A DNA stretch of 7,690 nt from Lysobacteraceae bacterium (GTDB lineage Bacteria; Pseudomonadota; Gammaproteobacteria; Xanthomonadales; Xanthomonadaceae), in NCBI GenBank assembly GCA_004173415.1, contig SEHC01000180.1, forward strand, positions 1 through 7,690, read 5' to 3'. Shown here in pieces: positions 5,128 to 7,690 of the stretch. Every line of letters begins with the position of its first letter. The first letter of the stretch is position 1. Position numbers and translations under genes: made by a program. The notes under the pieces were generated by a model, which did not search any database, had not been told where the DNA came from, and worked only from the letters and a program-made list of their open reading frames with translations.

Positions 5128-6090
5128 TCAACGTGCGCCGACGGTACCGCGGTAACGGTCGGCCAACTGGCCCACGCGGACGACGTAGCGCTGGGTTTCC
5201 TGGTACGGCGGCACGCCGCCATGGCGATCCACCGCGCCCTCGCCGGCGTTGTAACCGGCGGCGGCCAGGGTCAGGTTGCCATTGAAGCGTTTCAGCAGGA
5301 ACGCCAGGTACTGCACGCCGCCGCGGATGTTCTGGCCGGCGTCATACGAGTTGGAAACACCAAAGCGGCGCGCGGTCGCCGGCATCAGCTGCATCAGGCC
5401 CTGGGCCCCAGCATGGGAAAGGGCCATGGGATTGAACGAGGACTCGGCATGGATGATGGCCCGGACGATGGCCTCGTCCACCCCGTAGTCGCGCGCCGCG
5501 GCGGCGATTTCGGCCTGGTAGGCATTGGTGTTCAGGCGCAAGGTGCCGAAGTTGACCCCGGGATTGGCCGCGCAGGCAAAGCAGGTCTCGATGAAGCTGT
5601 ACTTGATGGTCCGCACGCTGGCGACCACGCCGGCGCCCTTGGGCCGCGCGCTGGTGTAATGGCGGACGCCATCCTTGACATAGGAATAGACCTGCCCGCT
5701 TACCACACGCCGGGTATTGCGGGATGCAGGCGGGGTGCTGGAGGCGGCGGCGGACGGTCGCGCCAGCCCGCTCGGGGCGGCCGAGGTGGAAACAGGGATG
5801 CTGATCGCAGCGCCACTGGCCGCGGCGCCGGCTTCGGTCACCGGGCTGGCCGGCACCGACACGCTGGCCACCGTTGCCGGGCCGGCAACCGTACGCCTGG
5901 CCGGACCCCGGTCCGGGGTATAGCGGCTGATGACCTGGCAGCTTGCCCCGCCGACGCGCTTGTTCACGTAACTGGGCACGCCGTCGGCACCGGTGCACTT
6001 GTACAGCGTACCGGCAGCCGCCGGCAAAGCGACCGACGCCATCAAGGCCGCCAGCAACGGCAGCACGCATTTCCGAGAAGCCCCCTTCAT
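5128..6090 (-). CDS. Secreted lytic transglycosylase with N-terminal DUF4124-like region and C-terminal SLT domain
   Basis: Enzymes of this type cleave the MurNAc–GlcNAc bond of peptidoglycan in the periplasm, leaving 1,6-anhydro-MurNAc ends. The product has 320 residues. A signal peptide (MKGASRKCVLPLLAALMASVALPAAAG) covers about residues 1–27, with a likely AxA cleavage site. A DUF4124-like segment follows (residues 28–58: LYKCTGADGVPSYVNK). Next is a long Ala/Ser/Pro/Val linker (about 60–130), then a second similar strand pattern (QVYSYVKDGVRHYTSARP). The SLT domain runs from about 190 to 316, with catalytic Glu216 in IIHAESSFNP, then GLMQLMPATA, the NIRGGVQYL helix and AAGYNAGEGAV. A CFAC motif (C170, C173) precedes it. 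I chose the ATG that begins the signal peptide; 30 codons of open frame upstream look non-coding. The Shine-Dalgarno sequence is weak. It is divergent from miaB; the exact family (MltC, Slt-like or other) cannot be settled here. Confidence 0.9.
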   Translation of the reverse strand: MKGASRKCVLPLLAALMASVALPAAAGTLYKCTGADGVPSYVNKRVGGASCQVISRYTPDRGPARRTVAGPATVASVSVPASPVTEAGAAASGAAISIPVSTSAAPSGLARPSAAASSTPPASRNTRRVVSGQVYSYVKDGVRHYTSARPKGAGVVASVRTIKYSFIETCFACAANPGVNFGTLRLNTNAYQAEIAAAARDYGVDEAIVRAIIHAESSFNPMALSHAGAQGLMQLMPATARRFGVSNSYDAGQNIRGGVQYLAFLLKRFNGNLTLAAAGYNAGEGAVDRHGGVPPYQETQRYVVRVGQLADRYRGTVGAR

Positions 6091-6263
6091 GCCCGGGAGT
6101 GTCCCAAGGAAACGATCGCTTGCCAAGTGCTTGTCCGACAAAAGGATTTCTCCGGAAGCAGAGGGTGATCCACTTCTCATTGCACGCGCCGGAAGCGGCG
6201 GGCTACCCCCCTGTAACGGGAGCGGCGGTCGAACCCGGCCGCCGCCGCGGCCGTTGCGGACGT

Positions 6264-6269
6264 TAAAAT
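6264..6269 (+). promoter_or_regulatory. Candidate -10 element of miaB
   Basis: TAAAAT occurs 37 bases before the miaB start, within an otherwise very GC-rich 215-base divergent gap. It matches TATAAT at five of six positions. I see no good -35 at 16–18 bases upstream, where the sequence is almost all G and C. No clear promoter for the opposite gene was found in this gap. Confidence 0.35.
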
Positions 6270-6305
6270 GGGCGCTCTTCCTCCAACCCGCCTGGATTAC
6301 CCACC

Positions 6306-7690
6306 ATGCCCGGGACCGCCATCCCCTCCCCGTCCGCCGCGGACGACGCCGCGCTGCCCGCGGGCCAGCCCGCCGGCCCGGTCCGGGGCAAGCTCTACAT
6401 CAAGACCCACGGTTGCCAGATGAACGAGTACGACTCGTCGAAGATGGCCGACGTGCTGGCCGATTCGGACGGCCTGGAACTGACCGACAACCCCGAAGAC
6501 GCCGACGTCATCCTGATCAACACCTGCTCGATCCGCGAGAAGGCCCAGGAAAAGGTCTTCAGCCAGCTTGGCCGGTGGAAGTCGCTGAAGAAGGACGGCA
6601 AGCCGGTCCTGATCGGCGTGGGCGGTTGCGTGGCCTCACAGGAAGGCGTGGCGATCGTCAAGCGCGCGCCGTACGTGGACCTGGTGTTCGGCCCGCAGAC
6701 CCTGCACCGCCTGCCGGAACTGATCCGTGCCCGCCGCGAATCGGGCAACCCGCAGGTCGACATCAGCTTTCCCGAGATCGAGAAGTTCGACCTACTGCCC
6801 GATCCGCGTGCCGAAGGACCCGCCGCGTTCGTGTCGATCATGGAAGGCTGCAGCAAGTACTGCAGCTTCTGCGTGGTGCCGTACACCCGCGGCGAGGAAG
6901 TCAGCCGCCCGTTCGAGGACGTGCTCGTGGAAATCGCCCGGCTGGCGGCCCAGGGCGTGCGCGAGATCAACCTGCTCGGGCAGAACGTGAACGCCTATCG
7001 CGGCCCCTACGGCGCAGGCGAAATGGCCGACCTGGGCCTGCTGATCCGGACCATGGCCGAGATCGAGGGCATCGACCGCATCCGCTTCACCACCTCGCAC
7101 CCGCTGGAATTCTCCGACTCGCTGGTCGAGGCCTATCGCGACGTGCCGCAGCTGGCCAATTACCTGCACCTGCCGGTGCAGGCGGGCAGCGACCGGATCC
7201 TGACGGCGATGAAGCGCGGCTACACCACGCTGGAGTTCAAGCAGAAGATCCGCAGGCTGCGCGCGGTGCGGCCCGACATCTCGATCTCCTCGGACTTCAT
7301 CGTCGGCTTCCCGGGCGAGACCGACGCCGATTTCGACAAGACCATGAAGCTGATCGAGGAGGTGGGCTTCGACCAGTCGTTCTCCTTCATCTACTCGCGC
7401 CGCCCGGGCACGCCCGCCGCGGACCTGGAAGACGACACGCCCGAGCCGGTCAAGCACGAACGACTGGCCCGCCTGCAGGCGGCGATCAATGCCAACTCGG
7501 CACGCATCTCGCAATCGATGCTGGGCAGCGTGCAGCGCGTGCTGGTCGAACGCCACAGCACCCGCGACGCCTCCGAGCTCACCGGCCGCACCGAGAACAT
7601 GCGCTACGTGAACTTCCCCGGCAACGCCCGCCTGATCGGCGGCTTCGTCGACGTGGAGATCACCGAGGCGATGGCCAACTCGCTGCGCGG
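6306..7690 (+). CDS. miaB: tRNA-2-methylthio-N6-isopentenyladenosine37 synthase MiaB, 3' end cut by window
   Basis: MiaB is a radical-SAM methylthiotransferase that converts i6A37 to ms2i6A37 in tRNAs reading codons that begin with U. The frame is open from the ATG to the window edge (461 full codons, no stop). The N-terminal UPF0004 domain has its three auxiliary-cluster cysteines at C37 (THGCQMN), C74 (NTCSIREKAQEK) and C108 (GGCVASQEG). The radical-SAM cluster motif CxxxCxxC is C182, C186 and C189 (EGCSKYCSFCVVPYTRG). Later blocks are LGQNVNAY, FTTSHPLEF, LHLPVQAGSDRIL, MKRGYT, DFIVGFPGET and YSRRPGTPAA. A TRAM domain begins near residue 405 and is incomplete; about 15–30 residues are probably missing. 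The first 28 residues are an Ala/Pro-rich extension before the family core KLYIKTHGC. Only a weak GGA lies 9 bases before the ATG, so this start is likely but not proven. Confidence 0.96.
   Translation, partial: MPGTAIPSPSAADDAALPAGQPAGPVRGKLYIKTHGCQMNEYDSSKMADVLADSDGLELTDNPEDADVILINTCSIREKAQEKVFSQLGRWKSLKKDGKPVLIGVGGCVASQEGVAIVKRAPYVDLVFGPQTLHRLPELIRARRESGNPQVDISFPEIEKFDLLPDPRAEGPAAFVSIMEGCSKYCSFCVVPYTRGEEVSRPFEDVLVEIARLAAQGVREINLLGQNVNAYRGPYGAGEMADLGLLIRTMAEIEGIDRIRFTTSHPLEFSDSLVEAYRDVPQLANYLHLPVQAGSDRILTAMKRGYTTLEFKQKIRRLRAVRPDISISSDFIVGFPGETDADFDKTMKLIEEVGFDQSFSFIYSRRPGTPAADLEDDTPEPVKHERLARLQAAINANSARISQSMLGSVQRVLVERHSTRDASELTGRTENMRYVNFPGNARLIGGFVDVEITEAMANSLR

Noticed and set aside
5095..6168. 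A 357-codon plus-strand open frame opposite the lytic transglycosylase
   Set aside because: Its sequence is low-complexity Gly/Arg/Ala with no domain, no ribosome binding site and no conserved motif. The opposite strand has a signal peptide and SLT catalytic motifs.
6091..6180. N-terminal extension of the lytic transglycosylase by 30 residues
   Set aside because: It would bury the signal peptide and has no family character; the later ATG begins a clean signal peptide.
6792..7556. A 254-codon minus-strand open frame opposite miaB
   Set aside because: It is antisense to the MiaB radical-SAM core; its composition is typical of a shadow frame.

Overview
The window is high-GC chromosomal DNA that looks like a gammaproteobacterium of the Xanthomonadaceae/Lysobacteraceae group (Xanthomonas, Stenotrophomonas, Lysobacter, Luteimonas and relatives). 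The reasons are the gene order nadC–DUF3301, sspBA, petABC, lytic transglycosylase, miaB, and protein sequences that look like that family from memory. I could not run a database search. Almost everything here is housekeeping. I see no mobile element, CRISPR array, tRNA or rRNA gene.

Layout from left to right. The plus strand starts inside nadC (NAD biosynthesis), followed 5 bases later by a small one-helix DUF3301 protein. A short convergent gap separates these from a minus-strand block. Read in its own direction, that block is petA (Rieske protein), petB (cytochrome b), petC (cytochrome c1), sspA and sspB. A probable promoter lies just upstream of petA. sspA and sspB encode a RNA-polymerase-binding regulator and the ClpXP adaptor. 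Further right on the minus strand is a secreted lytic transglycosylase with an SLT domain. It is transcribed divergently from miaB (tRNA methylthiolation), which runs off the right edge.

The striking feature is petC. Cytochrome c1 should follow petB as a protein of about 240–260 residues with a signal peptide and a CxxCH haem-attachment motif. Here its open frame begins directly after the petB stop codon and contains only the C-terminal two thirds. The start codon, signal peptide and haem motif are all absent, and I found no CxxCH in any nearby frame. The downstream part is well conserved, including the presumed Met ligand and the C-terminal membrane anchor. As written, the locus could not make a functional bc1 complex. 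Either the cell has lost it or compensates for it, or the sequence carries an assembly deletion of roughly 65–85 codons.

The rest reads as intact genes. petA and petB are 3 bases apart and clearly co-transcribed. sspA and sspB are 40 bases apart. The petC–sspA gap holds GC-rich hairpins without a U-tract, so read-through from the respiratory operon into sspAB is possible.
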